In this document: piece by piece, positions 1-8,904 of the stretch
Position numbering within the stretch: the first letter of the stretch is position 1
Layout: the number at the start of each line of letters is the position of its first letter
NCBI GenBank assembly: GCA_019314375.1
Contig: JAFCZJ010000059.1
Coordinates: 1 to 45,603 of the forward strand
Length of the DNA: 45,603 nucleotides
Direction: 5' to 3'
From: Deltaproteobacteria bacterium
GTDB lineage: Bacteria; Myxococcota; B64-G9
Notes under the pieces: generated by a model
Databases searched by the model: none
The model's input: only the letters and a program-made list of their open reading frames with translations
What the model was told of the DNA's origin: nothing
Position numbers and translations under genes: made by a program

Positions 1-470
1 GGCTTCACAAGACTTGTGATGACCTCGTCGATGCTGGCCATATATCCCTTTTCGTCACATTTGCGGCTGGCCTTGGCGCTACGCTCGGCGGCTTCTTTCT
101 TTAAGTCAAAGAGCCGACAGGTCACCACGCATTGATCACCGATTCGCATGATGCTGGTCACCAGCAGCTTATTGGCTGCCAGCGACCGCCCCATCTCAAT
201 CTGGCACTTCTCGTCGTGACATTCCTTGAAGGATTCCCGTTTGTGCTTTAGGAGCTCGGTGCGAATGGTGGCAGGAGGAATCACGTCGTACTTGCCAGTT
301 TCCGACAGGGCGGTGGCCAGATATTCGGTCAGCACCTGCAGCAGATCGGCCTTTGGCTTGATCCGCTTGGCTTGTATCTCAAAAACGGCGACCACCGGCT
401 TGTCCTGGGCCTGGACCAAGGAAGTTGTGCAAAACAAAAACCCCATGATCCAAACAAACAAAGTTCGCAT
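1..470 (-). CDS. Secreted protein, TolB/PEGA-type N-terminal domain (partial, runs off left end)
   Basis: An open frame on the minus strand starts at ATG 470 and is still open at base 1, giving about 156 N-terminal residues. A GGAGG sequence at 475-479 supports this start. The product begins with a hydrophobic signal peptide (MRTLFVWIMGFLFCTTSLVQA) followed by PVVAVFEIQAKRI, a strand like the opening of TolB-N or DUF2380-type domains of secreted myxobacterial proteins. Three cysteine sites follow (ECHDEKC, QCVVTC, KCDEK). In known families this fold precedes PEGA or TPR regions, but that part is outside the window. It is divergent from the gene at 586. The family name is an inference from the general pattern; the coding call is firm because the frame, ribosome site and signal peptide agree. 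Confidence 0.7.
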   Translation of the reverse strand, partial: MRTLFVWIMGFLFCTTSLVQAQDKPVVAVFEIQAKRIKPKADLLQVLTEYLATALSETGKYDVIPPATIRTELLKHKRESFKECHDEKCQIEMGRSLAANKLLVTSIMRIGDQCVVTCRLFDLKKEAAERSAKASRKCDEKGYMASIDEVITSLVK

Positions 471-533
471 GATGCCTCCCATGAGCAGAATATGTCAGGC
501 GACCAAAAGGACAAAACAAAAATCCTGCAGCGT

Positions 534-563
534 TTGCCCGCGGCCTGACCCCTGGGCTATCTT
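534..563 (+). promoter_or_regulatory. Candidate sigma70-type promoter for the gene at 586
   Basis: TTGCCC (534-539) and TATCTT (558-563) are separated by 18 bases in the divergent intergenic region, each matching four of six consensus positions. Transcription would start near 570, just before the ribosome binding site AAGGAGG at 574-580. This is pattern matching by eye only. Confidence 0.3.
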
Positions 564-585
564 GTCCTCAGGCAAGGAGGCATTC

Positions 586-1797
586 ATGAGAAAAGCGGCT
601 ACGACGATACTGGTCATGTTGAGCATCACGATCTGGGCAAGCACGGGCCTTGCGAAAAAAGCAAAAGGACGCAAGGCAAAAAAAGCCAAAGAGGCCGTGG
701 TCATGACGGTGGGCCAGCCCATCTCCCTGGAGAGACGCAAAGAGACCCCCAGTTTCGTCAAAGCGAAACTCCGCATCATGGATCGGGGCAACCTGGTCTA
801 TGTAGGCAAAGGCATGTGGCAAGAACAGGAACGCTTCATCCTGAGACAACTTGACGACGGCAAAGAAGTCGAACTGAAAGCGCCTCTGGCCGAATTTTTT
901 GCAGCCCACCCCGAAACCTTTCCCGCAGCCGAAGGAACCGGATTCCCAGACTATTTTGTGGAAAAACTCCTCTTCGTTGATCGAGAGGGCCTGCGCGCAG
1001 GCATACACCTGGTCAAGAAGGAGAGAAAAAAGAAACGCTACAGCCACTACCACCTGGGCTGGGACATGAAGAACAACGTCATTGATCGCTTCGATCTTTT
1101 GGGCGTGAGAGACAAAAAGACGGTCCGACTCTTGTCGGTCATGCCCATCGCCTATCGACCTGTCCAAAAAGAGATCATCCTTCAAGTGCAGGCATGGCGG
1201 CAGACAAACGACGAAAGCAAGATCAACGACCAAAAACTCATCGGCTTTGCCCCAGACGCCAAGCGTGAAATTGCGTCCTGGACCACGAAGCTTGATGCCA
1301 GACGCAACTTCTTAGACTCCGATGGCAAGCGGGTGCTCATCGTGGAATATGCCGAACAAGGCTCCGCCGGCCCCTTGCCTTCGGGTCACGTGCTGGACCT
1401 TGAGACAGGCGCCAAGCAATCATTCCCCGTTCCCGTGACATCCTACGGCGCGACATTCACCCCCGACGGCAAAAAACTCTATGTCTATTCAAACCAAGCA
1501 AGAATCATCTGGATCATCGATCTGGCCAGCGGCAAGAAGATCAAACAAGTCAAAGTGGGCGGCGGCGGCCACGCCTTGGCCTGGGGACCCGCTGGCCGAG
1601 TCATGCTCTTGGCCCACCGCGGTCTGACCTTTCTGGACCCGAAAAAGCTCACCCGACGACAGTTTTTTCCCACCGCCAAGGTCTTCAGCGGTCGCGCATG
1701 GATCCCTGGTTCGGTGCTGACGAAAAACCAGGCCATCATGCGGAACGGCAAGGAGTTGGTCATCGTTCAACTTCGTAAAAAAGAAACCCAACCATGA
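586..1797 (+). CDS. Secreted beta-propeller-like protein of unknown function
   Basis: The 403-residue product starts at ATG 586, with AAGGAGG at 574-580. The frame is open further upstream, but no start there has a comparable ribosome site and only this start gives a signal peptide (MRKAATTILVMLSITIWASTGLA). A very Lys-rich stretch (KKAKGRKAKKAKEA) follows the predicted cleavage site. Later segments such as GATFTPDGKKLYVYSN and IIWIIDLASGKKIKQVKVG are typical of blades of YVTN/WD40-like propellers, so a partial or full propeller in the C-terminal half is likely. No catalytic motif was seen. Its stop overlaps the start of the CotH-like gene in ATGA, so the two are probably co-transcribed and translationally coupled. 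Function is unknown. Confidence 0.8.
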   Translation: MRKAATTILVMLSITIWASTGLAKKAKGRKAKKAKEAVVMTVGQPISLERRKETPSFVKAKLRIMDRGNLVYVGKGMWQEQERFILRQLDDGKEVELKAPLAEFFAAHPETFPAAEGTGFPDYFVEKLLFVDREGLRAGIHLVKKERKKKRYSHYHLGWDMKNNVIDRFDLLGVRDKKTVRLLSVMPIAYRPVQKEIILQVQAWRQTNDESKINDQKLIGFAPDAKREIASWTTKLDARRNFLDSDGKRVLIVEYAEQGSAGPLPSGHVLDLETGAKQSFPVPVTSYGATFTPDGKKLYVYSNQARIIWIIDLASGKKIKQVKVGGGGHALAWGPAGRVMLLAHRGLTFLDPKKLTRRQFFPTAKVFSGRAWIPGSVLTKNQAIMRNGKELVIVQLRKKETQP

Positions 1798-3221
1798 AAT
1801 CCGCCCCCGCTTGGCTTGCGATTTCCATTTGCATGCTGGCCCTGTCAGCCTGCCAGCCAGAACGGCCCGAAGGCTGGACCGAGGCCAGCCACGACCGGGA
1901 TGCCGTGCCTGCTTATGATCTGCTCTTCGACGACACGGTGGTGCATCGCGTCGACATCATCATCACGCCTGAAAACCACCAGGCCATGCAAGAGGACCTT
2001 GAGAAATTCATCCGAACCCAGCAACCTCCGCCCCCGACCCCACCGGCCCCGGCGCCACCGGCACCCGATGACCAGGGCCCCTTGACCGTGGACGATCCCA
2101 TCTGGGTACCGGTTACGCTGAAACTAAACGACGTGACCTGGTGGCATGTGGGCATGCGATTCAAGGGCAACTCGTCTCTGAAGTCGGCCATCGTCGATGA
2201 TGTGAGCAAGCTTGCATTCCGACTGAACTTCGACAAGTTCGAAGACGACTATCCCTCGATCCACAACCAGCGCTTCTACGGATTCAAGAAGATGACCTTT
2301 TCCAACGCCTTCAAGGATCCCTCCTTCATCCGTGACAAACTGGCGGCAGACATCTTCCGCCGCGGCGGGGTGCCCGCTGCCCGTGGCGCCTTTGCTCGAA
2401 TCTACGTGGATTTCGGGGAAGGCCCCACCTACTACGGCCTCTACACCATGATCGAAGATCCTTCCGACAAGATGCTCGAATCCCAATTCGTCGACAGCAG
2501 CGGCAACTTGTACAAGCCCGAGCCCAAACTGGGCCCGGACTCAGCCGGTGCCACCTGGCAAAGCTTTGTCGAAGAAGACTACGACAAAAAGACCAACGTG
2601 GACGATGGCTACGATGACGTACACGCGGTCTTAGACGCCTTGCATGCCGACCGCTCCAACGCGGATGCCTGGCGTACGGGATTAGACGCCGTCTTCGATG
2701 TAGAAGGGTTCTTGCGCTGGCTGGCCCTCAACCAGACCATGGAAGGCTGGGACAGCTATCTATGCATTCCCCACAACTACTATCTTTACGGCGATCCCGC
2801 GGACGATGGCCGCTTGCGCTGGATTCCCTGGGATCTCAACGAAGCCATGTTACACAACTCGAGCCATTGCGACCCGCCGGAACTGTCCTTCTCGCTGCTC
2901 TTAGACGAAGCCGACGACAGTCGGCCCCTGGTCCGTTACCTGCTCGACGACCCAATCTATTTCGCCCAGTACAAAGACTACTTGCTAGACAGCGTGGAAG
3001 AGGCCTTCGAGGTATCCTGGGTACACGACAAAATGGACGCCTACCACGATCTCGTCGCCCCCTACGTGGTGGGCCCGGATGGCGAGAACGCCCCCTACAC
3101 CTTCTTAGGCAGCGACGACGAATTCCTACTGTCCCTGGAAGGCCCCAGCCCCAGCACAACGCCACTCAAGTTCCACGTGGTGGCAAGACGCAACGACGTT
3201 TACCAGGCGCTGGGACTCTGA
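1794..3221 (+). CDS. CotH kinase family lipoprotein
   Basis: The 475-residue product begins with a lipoprotein signal peptide ending in LALSAC (Cys20), so it should be anchored in an outer leaflet of the envelope. After a Pro-rich linker (about residues 78-95) comes a CotH-kinase-like domain: RFKGNSSLK near residue 122, FGEGPTYYGLYTMIED near 200-215 and the family hallmark RLRWIPWDLNEAM near 340-352. CotH proteins are atypical kinases; Bacillus CotH phosphorylates spore-coat proteins, and many bacterial homologues are secreted with unknown targets. The gene overlaps the upstream propeller gene by 4 bases. A phosphorylation target cannot be deduced; one idea is a surface partner encoded nearby. 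Family assignment is good; activity is inferred. Confidence 0.85.
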   Translation: MKSAPAWLAISICMLALSACQPERPEGWTEASHDRDAVPAYDLLFDDTVVHRVDIIITPENHQAMQEDLEKFIRTQQPPPPTPPAPAPPAPDDQGPLTVDDPIWVPVTLKLNDVTWWHVGMRFKGNSSLKSAIVDDVSKLAFRLNFDKFEDDYPSIHNQRFYGFKKMTFSNAFKDPSFIRDKLAADIFRRGGVPAARGAFARIYVDFGEGPTYYGLYTMIEDPSDKMLESQFVDSSGNLYKPEPKLGPDSAGATWQSFVEEDYDKKTNVDDGYDDVHAVLDALHADRSNADAWRTGLDAVFDVEGFLRWLALNQTMEGWDSYLCIPHNYYLYGDPADDGRLRWIPWDLNEAMLHNSSHCDPPELSFSLLLDEADDSRPLVRYLLDDPIYFAQYKDYLLDSVEEAFEVSWVHDKMDAYHDLVAPYVVGPDGENAPYTFLGSDDEFLLSLEGPSPSTTPLKFHVVARRNDVYQALGL

Positions 3222-3280
3222 ATCCAGCATCGCAAATTTGCAATTGCGCCAAAGCTGGGATCATGTGGCCCATAAAAGCA

Positions 3281-3306
3281 AAGCCCCGCAATGACTTGCG
3301 GGGCTT
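3281..3306 (-). terminator. Intrinsic terminator downstream of tRNA-Phe
   Basis: A perfect 10-bp stem, AAGCCCCGCA (3281-3290) and TGCGGGGCTT (3297-3306), has a 6-base loop. Read on the minus strand it follows the tRNA after 16 bases and is trailed by the T-rich sequence TGCTTTTATG. It may also stop transcripts from the convergent CotH-like gene. Confidence 0.75.
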
Positions 3307-3322
3307 CACGATTTCCTCAAAG

Positions 3323-3395
<73 letters not shown>

Positions 3396-3437
3396 GTCGG
3401 AGGCAATGGCGGAGGTTGTCAAAAACAGTGGGTCCTG

Positions 3438-4673
3438 TCAAGCCCAGTTTCCGAGAAAACGACGCCTGAAAGCCCAGATCCCCAAAAGCCAGATTCCAAA
3501 CCAGACCATCGGCCTGGGCGCGCCGGCCCCGCAGGAGCATCCACCATCCATGGAGGGAGGCATGCCACCATCAGCCTCTGTTCCAGCGTCCTGCTCTGTT
3601 CCGGCGTCCTCTTCAGTCCCGGCGTCCTGCTCAGTTCCAGCGTCCTGCTCAGTTCCAGCGTCTTCTTCGGTCCCAGCGTCTTCTTCGGTCCCGGCGTCTT
3701 CTTCGGTCCCGGCGTCTGTCGGGCATGCCAAATCCGAACCATCGCAGTCCTGATCCACATCGTCGCCACAGATTTCGGTCGCCCCGGGATGTACCGATGC
3801 GTTGTTATCATCGCAATCGGCCGGCGGCTCGTGGCCATCTCCATCCACGTCGGTCACCGAAGATGGGTCCACCACGATCTCCACCCAAACCCGATCGCCG
3901 AAGCGTCCCGTGCCATACCGATCCATGCGCCAATAACCCCGATAGGTACCAGGTGTGCCGGGCGCGGTCATGGCCACTTCCCAGTCGAACTGCCCGCCGG
4001 GTCCCACCGATGTACCTTCGGGCAACAAGGTTTGTTCGGCGGCACCGAACTGCTCTTCGCCATCATAGGTCCAGAGATAGTCATCACCCCGGGTCCAGGT
4101 GCTGCTACCTGAATTCCGCATGGTCCAGCGCTTGGTGAAAGATTCGTTGGGCTGAAAATGCGTGCCGTCGGGCACGTTTTCGGAAACGAAACTGGCGCCG
4201 TCTACCCCGCCTCCGGCCGGATCGTAAATAAAACCGCCGGTGGCAAAGCCCGCGGGACGATTTCTTGAATGTGTACCGCAAGGGCCACCCCAATATTGCT
4301 CGGTGGTGTCGAAGCTGCCATCCGGATAAGTTTGCGTCACCCAACCCACATGACCCCACTCACTGCATGCGGCCGAAATCTCACAAACAAAGATGGAATG
4401 GATCTGAGGGGCTGTGCCCGTCGGGTAACCGTAGTCGTCCGCATTGCCATCCCAGGTCTCGGCGTTGCTGCACCACTCCAGGGCTCGACCCCATTCACAG
4501 CAAGCCATGTGCCAGGCATGCCAGACGCAGTTGCCACAAACGCCGTCGCACCAACAGAAATTTGAGGCACCGCACTGGCAGGTATCGGTCTCGCCACCGC
4601 ATTCATCAACGGCTTGTGCTTGCGGCAGCATGATGATCATAGCCAGGATCGAAAAGACGAGCAGGCGTTTCAT
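3438..4673 (-). CDS. Secreted CHAP-domain protein with NBR1-Ig-like domain, MopE motif and MYXO-CTERM-like anchor
   Basis: The 411-residue product has a signal peptide ending in PQAQA. Residues 25-150 are Cys-rich and fit a CHAP amidase/peptidase domain: Cys49 in GNCVWHAW and His108 in HVGWV are the likely catalytic pair, so peptidoglycan or peptide amide cleavage is possible. Residues about 170-275 resemble the NBR1-type Ig-like domain (FTKRWTMRNSGSSTWTRGDD). A MopE-type metal-binding motif follows (DVDGDGHEPPADCDDNNASV), then eight DAGTEE/Q units, and finally CSCG, a membrane helix (VWFGIWLLGIWAF) and RRR, a MYXO-CTERM-like sorting signal. The start overlaps the stop of the TolB-like gene at 4670, so the two are coupled. 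The domain calls rest on motif recognition. Confidence 0.8.
   Translation of the reverse strand: MKRLLVFSILAMIIMLPQAQAVDECGGETDTCQCGASNFCWCDGVCGNCVWHAWHMACCEWGRALEWCSNAETWDGNADDYGYPTGTAPQIHSIFVCEISAACSEWGHVGWVTQTYPDGSFDTTEQYWGGPCGTHSRNRPAGFATGGFIYDPAGGGVDGASFVSENVPDGTHFQPNESFTKRWTMRNSGSSTWTRGDDYLWTYDGEEQFGAAEQTLLPEGTSVGPGGQFDWEVAMTAPGTPGTYRGYWRMDRYGTGRFGDRVWVEIVVDPSSVTDVDGDGHEPPADCDDNNASVHPGATEICGDDVDQDCDGSDLACPTDAGTEEDAGTEEDAGTEEDAGTEQDAGTEQDAGTEEDAGTEQDAGTEADGGMPPSMDGGCSCGAGAPRPMVWFGIWLLGIWAFRRRFLGNWA
3573..3716 (-). repeat. 18-bp in-frame tandem repeat, eight units (DAGTE[EQA])
   Basis: Eight consecutive 18-base units encode DAGTEE, DAGTEQ or DAGTEA between the MopE motif and the C-terminal anchor of the CHAP protein. 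The unit is a multiple of three, so copy-number change alters stalk length without breaking the frame. The copies differ at wobble positions. Confidence 0.9.
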
Positions 4674-5407
4674 GGCCGCACCCCCATCCCATCCAACCGG
4701 GCCAAATAGATGGCACCACTATGCCAATCGCTCCAGGCGAGACGCTTTCCGTCCGGCGACAAGGCCGGCTGCATGGGACAGCCTGGGCCCTGCGTCAAAA
4801 CCACCTCCACATCATCTTGCAGGTACCACAAAATCAGCCTGCTGCCCGCCAGGCTCCGGCCGTCTTCGGCTGCACTTGGCTGGCTGAAAATCAAAGCGGA
4901 AGAATCTGGCAACCAAAGTTGCTGAGCCCCGTGGGCCAATTCTCGATGCGACCCGCCCTCCGCCAACCAAAGCCGAGCATGGAGCAGGCCTTCTGTATTG
5001 AATACCAAACGGTTCCCATCCGGCGAGAGCACAGGCCCCCAAGCCCCGGCCTCCACCAAAACCTTCCATGCCTTGGCCGTCCAGCGCTCGATGCGACCGT
5101 CGTATATTCGATATCGAAAATCACCCATGCGCTGCCATCCCGACTCATCGAGCAAGAGCCCAGAAACCTGCGGTTCTCGAGTCTGCAAATCGCCCCGCGC
5201 AAGGTCCAGACGGAAACACCCCAGGCCTCCACGCCCCCTGACTCGCAAACTTTCGCCGTCTGCTTCAAATACAGGACTGACAAGGAAAGGCTGCACGCTA
5301 ATCTGGCATAGTTCGGTTAGATTGGTGGATTCCCCGCCACCCGCCCAAACCACCGCCGCCCAAAGTCCAAGACCAAGCCCCAGCCAACGAATGATCTTTT
5401 TGCCCAT
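4670..5407 (-). CDS. Secreted TolB-like beta-propeller protein
   Basis: The 245-residue product starts at ATG 5407, where AAGGAG lies 9 bases upstream and the frame gives a signal peptide (MGKKIIRWLGLGLGLWAAVVWA); the frame extends further upstream but without these features. Two repeats of the form WGPVLSPDGNRLVFNTEG and MQPALSPDGKRLAWSDWHSG are the WD40-like (PD40) blades of TolB-type propellers. The protein is short for a complete six-blade TolB and lacks the TolB N-terminal domain. No enzyme motif was seen. It is followed by the CHAP-domain gene with a 4-base ATGA overlap, so a joint role in the envelope is likely but unproven. Confidence 0.75.
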   Translation of the reverse strand: MGKKIIRWLGLGLGLWAAVVWAGGGESTNLTELCQISVQPFLVSPVFEADGESLRVRGRGGLGCFRLDLARGDLQTREPQVSGLLLDESGWQRMGDFRYRIYDGRIERWTAKAWKVLVEAGAWGPVLSPDGNRLVFNTEGLLHARLWLAEGGSHRELAHGAQQLWLPDSSALIFSQPSAAEDGRSLAGSRLILWYLQDDVEVVLTQGPGCPMQPALSPDGKRLAWSDWHSGAIYLARLDGMGVRP

Positions 5408-5506
5408 GCCCAAGGCTCCTTTTTTGAGTTTCGTCAAAGATGATAGCACAGAGTCGATGCGCTTTGTTTCGGCATGGCAAAATGCTAAGGTTTTTGCCTG
5501 GTCGCT

Positions 5507-5519
5507 CCACGCAGCGTGG
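5507..5519. promoter_or_regulatory. 13-bp palindrome in the leader of the large lipoprotein gene
   Basis: CCACGCAGCGTGG is a 6-bp inverted repeat around a single A, placed 22 bases before the start codon at 5542 in the divergent intergenic region 5408-5541. It could be an operator or a small hairpin in the leader. No second copy was recognised in the window. Confidence 0.25.
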
Positions 5520-5541
5520 GCCATTCACATGGAGGCAAACC

Positions 5542-8500
5542 ATGCGCAAATTCGGCTTCGTCTTTTTCGGAATCATCAGCTTTCTGGCCCTGGGTTGCGG
5601 CGGAGAAAGCGGCCCTGGCGACGTCTGTGATCCCAACCCCTGTACCGCCGTCCAGGATGCCGTCTGCGACGGCGATCTGCTGTTGATCTATTCCTCCCCC
5701 GGCACCTGCACCGCCAGCGGCATCGAGGCCCTATGCACTTATCCACTGGAAAGCACCACCGACTGCTCCACCACCGGGCAAGTCTGCGATCCCGCCACTA
5801 CCTCTTGTGTCCAATGCCTCCGCCACGCCGACTGCGGCCCGAATCAAATCTGCGAGAACAACAGCTGCCGCACGGAAGGCAATCCTTGCGACCCCAATCC
5901 CTGCAACGAAGCCCCTGCCGCTGCCTGCAATGACGAGGCATTAGAGACCTACACAAGCGCCGGCACCTGCACCGACAACAACGGCACGGCGGCATGCGAT
6001 TACCCAGTGGACTCAAGCACCGACTGTACGGAGACCAGCGAGCACTGTAACGAGGCTTTGAGCGCCTGCGCCGAATGCGGCGACAACAGCCACTGCACGG
6101 CCGGCATTCAAATCTGCGAAGAAGGTATCTGCGTAGACGGCTCCGACGTCTGCGTGCCCAACCCTTGCGACCAAATCCCGGCCACCGAATGCGACGGCAA
6201 CGATCTGGTCAGCTATCGAGCCGAATGCCTGGACGTGGACGGCATGCCCCAGTGCAGCTACCCCGAAGACACACGCATCCTTTGCGGCGACTCCGACGAA
6301 ATTTGTGATCCGACTTCGCTGGCCTGCATCGGGTGCATGGAGGACGAAGACTGCGGCTCGGCCTTGTTGGTTTGCGTGGACAGCCTGTGCGTGGACGGCT
6401 GCATTGACGATCTCTTTGAAGACAACGACAGCCTGGTGAACGCCACGGTCCTGGGTGGCGACACCCTGGAAGAAGACCTGGTGCTCTGCGCCGGCGACGA
6501 AGACTTTTTTGCATTCACAGCAAGCGAAGGGGACCTGGTGTCGGTGCTCATCACCTTCCCAAACGACGTGGGCGATCTGCAGCTTGAGCTCATCGGCCCC
6601 GACGGCAGCACGGTTGTATCGAGCGGGCTCTCCGGCGACGACGATGAACTCATTGAGGACCTCCCCATCGACACGGGCAACGCCGGCAGCTACGGCATCC
6701 GCATCTTCGGTGCCACGGCAACGGACAAAAACATCTATGACCTGGTGCTGACCCTGTCCGACGACCCCTGCTTCCCTAACCCATGCGACACCCCACCGGT
6801 CGACTTCTGCATCGGGGATGAACTGACTACCTACCCAGGCCAAGGCATCTGCGACGGCGCTTCGGGCACGGCAGAATGCTCTTATCCGCCCACCATCAAC
6901 GACTGCGTGAACCAGAACCAACGATGCGACAGCGCGAGCGTCGCTTGCGTAGACTGCCTGGGCGACATCGACTGTGTCTGGCCTTTCGAAGTTTGCACTG
7001 GCAACGACTGCGTGGCCGGCTGCCAGGACGACACCCTCGAAGAAAACGACACCATCGATGCCTTTTACACCTTGCCTGATAGCGGCTCTTGGACTGACCT
7101 TGTTTACTGCGAGGCGGACATGGACTTCTACGGCATCGACCTGGTGGACGGCGAAGAAATTCTGGTCAATATGACATTCAGTCACGCAGCCGGAGATTTG
7201 GTCCTGGTTTTGGCCCACCCGGACGGCGCCCAGGCAGCCGCCTCGGCCACCTCCACAGACGACGAGCAAGTGAGCTATGTGGTGCTGCCCGGCGAAGGTG
7301 GCCTCTTCAAAATCATCGTGTCGGGTGCCGAGGGCACCCAAAACTCCTACGACCTGGATGTCACGATCAGCGACGATCCTTGTCTCCCCAACCCCTGCAC
7401 CCAAACCCCAGCCACCGCATGTGTGGGAAATATCCTGACCACTTACACGGGCAACGGGGTTTGCACCGACAACGCCGGATCCCCTGAATGCAACTACAGC
7501 CCGAATACGGAGACCGATTGCAGCCCAACCGGTGCCGTTTGCCAAAACGATGCCTGCGTGGGCCGTTTCGCGGAAGTAGGCGATCTGCTCATCAGCGAAA
7601 TCATGGCCAACCCAGCCGCGGTGACCGACGATCAAGGCGAATGGTTCGAACTGACCAACCTTTCGGTCGACAGCCTGAACCTGCGAGACCTGGTCTTTAC
7701 CGATGCCGCCGCCAACACCTTCACGGTGCAAGACGACATCCTGGTGCTCGCCGGTGATCCGGTGGTCCTGGCCATCAACGCCGACATCGGGACCAACGGC
7801 GGCATCGTTGCGGCCTACGACTACCCCGGCAGCCTCGCCCTGAACAACACCGGCGGCGACACCCTGACCATGACCCGCGACGGTGACCTGGTGGACGAAG
7901 TCATCTTCCCGGACCCGATTTCAGGTGCCTCTTACAGCCTGGACCCGGACCATTACGACGTTTTTTCCAACGACGAATTCGGCTACTGGTGCACCTCGAC
8001 CACGGCCATCGGCAGCGGCGATTTCGGCACCCCCAACGACCTCAACGAATTGTGCTCGACCAGCACCTACACCATCGGCTGGTGCCGGGTGCAGTTCCCC
8101 ACCGCGATCGCAGCCAACCCCGATGCCCAAGGCCTGGTGTACGGCATGCTCTATGTTGCAGGCCTGACCGACCTGAGCACCGGTGTTGACATGGATCCCG
8201 CCCTATTGGCCGAAGTGGGCTATGGGCCCACCACCGCAGCGCCCACCGAATCTGGTTGGACCTGGTTTCCGGCAATACCCAACCCAAACTGGGACGGCGG
8301 CGCCACCAACAATGACGAGTACCTGGGTCTCCTGACCGTGCCCAGCGCGGGCACGAACTTCCACGTGGCCTATCGATTTTCCGGCGACCGCGGTGCCTCA
8401 TGGACCGTCTGCGATATCGACGACACCACCTGGGATATCCCACCCACCCTGGACGTAACTTTCGCCGGCAGCTACGATCACTTCGCCGGCGACGTACCCG

Positions 8501-8847
8501 TGCCGATCCTGGACAATGATTCCGTCGGGACGACCAGCATCATCAACGCAGCCTGGTTTGAAGTATTGTCAGTAAGCGTCGAAGTGAACATCACCCACCC
8601 GGCCATCGAAGAGTTGGAATTGGAACTCATCAGCCCATCGGGCACGGTGATCGTTCTCTACGCCGGCGGTTCCACCGGCGCCGACCTGGTCGCTTTTTAC
8701 GGCGTCAACGACACGCCCATCGGCAACCTGGCCGACTTCGAGGGCGAGCAATCAGCCAACGGCTGGACTCTGCGCATGGTGGACACGGGCGGCTCGGTCA
8801 ACGGGGGTACGCTGAACTCTTGGGCTCTGCATTTTTCAGCCCAGTAG
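5542..8847 (+). CDS. Large multidomain surface lipoprotein (Cys-rich modules, PPC-like, lamin-tail and P-type domains)
   Basis: The 1101-residue product starts at ATG 5542 after GGAGG and has the lipobox LALGC. It holds five Cys-rich modules opening with a C-x-P-N-P-C motif (near residues 30, 115, 203, 408 and 612). Two pre-peptidase C-terminal-like domains open with DDLFEDNDS (near 290) and DDTLEENDT (near 495). A lamin-tail domain (LLISEIMANPA through EWFELTNLS, near 680-790) and a C-terminal proprotein-convertase-P-like jelly roll (ITHPAIEELELELISPSGT, near 1015) follow. These are binding or structural domains; no protease core is present although P and PPC domains usually accompany proteases. 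It is probably a surface adhesin or scaffold. It is a single gene, divergent from the gene at 5407. Confidence 0.8.
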   Translation: MRKFGFVFFGIISFLALGCGGESGPGDVCDPNPCTAVQDAVCDGDLLLIYSSPGTCTASGIEALCTYPLESTTDCSTTGQVCDPATTSCVQCLRHADCGPNQICENNSCRTEGNPCDPNPCNEAPAAACNDEALETYTSAGTCTDNNGTAACDYPVDSSTDCTETSEHCNEALSACAECGDNSHCTAGIQICEEGICVDGSDVCVPNPCDQIPATECDGNDLVSYRAECLDVDGMPQCSYPEDTRILCGDSDEICDPTSLACIGCMEDEDCGSALLVCVDSLCVDGCIDDLFEDNDSLVNATVLGGDTLEEDLVLCAGDEDFFAFTASEGDLVSVLITFPNDVGDLQLELIGPDGSTVVSSGLSGDDDELIEDLPIDTGNAGSYGIRIFGATATDKNIYDLVLTLSDDPCFPNPCDTPPVDFCIGDELTTYPGQGICDGASGTAECSYPPTINDCVNQNQRCDSASVACVDCLGDIDCVWPFEVCTGNDCVAGCQDDTLEENDTIDAFYTLPDSGSWTDLVYCEADMDFYGIDLVDGEEILVNMTFSHAAGDLVLVLAHPDGAQAAASATSTDDEQVSYVVLPGEGGLFKIIVSGAEGTQNSYDLDVTISDDPCLPNPCTQTPATACVGNILTTYTGNGVCTDNAGSPECNYSPNTETDCSPTGAVCQNDACVGRFAEVGDLLISEIMANPAAVTDDQGEWFELTNLSVDSLNLRDLVFTDAAANTFTVQDDILVLAGDPVVLAINADIGTNGGIVAAYDYPGSLALNNTGGDTLTMTRDGDLVDEVIFPDPISGASYSLDPDHYDVFSNDEFGYWCTSTTAIGSGDFGTPNDLNELCSTSTYTIGWCRVQFPTAIAANPDAQGLVYGMLYVAGLTDLSTGVDMDPALLAEVGYGPTTAAPTESGWTWFPAIPNPNWDGGATNNDEYLGLLTVPSAGTNFHVAYRFSGDRGASWTVCDIDDTTWDIPPTLDVTFAGSYDHFAGDVPVPILDNDSVGTTSIINAAWFEVLSVSVEVNITHPAIEELELELISPSGTVIVLYAGGSTGADLVAFYGVNDTPIGNLADFEGEQSANGWTLRMVDTGGSVNGGTLNSWALHFSAQ

Positions 8848-8904
8848 ACCATCCCCTCGGCGTATTCATCCTGTATAGCCATCTTGTATAGCCAGAAAAT
8901 CGTC

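Noticed and set aside
3573..3716. CRISPR array
   Set aside because: The units are contiguous 18-base in-frame coding repeats without spacers.
6013..7731. Long minus-strand frame of 572 codons inside the large lipoprotein gene
   Set aside because: It is the mirror of a Cys-rich, GC-rich gene. It has no ribosome site or recognisable motif, while the plus strand shows a signal peptide and clear domains.
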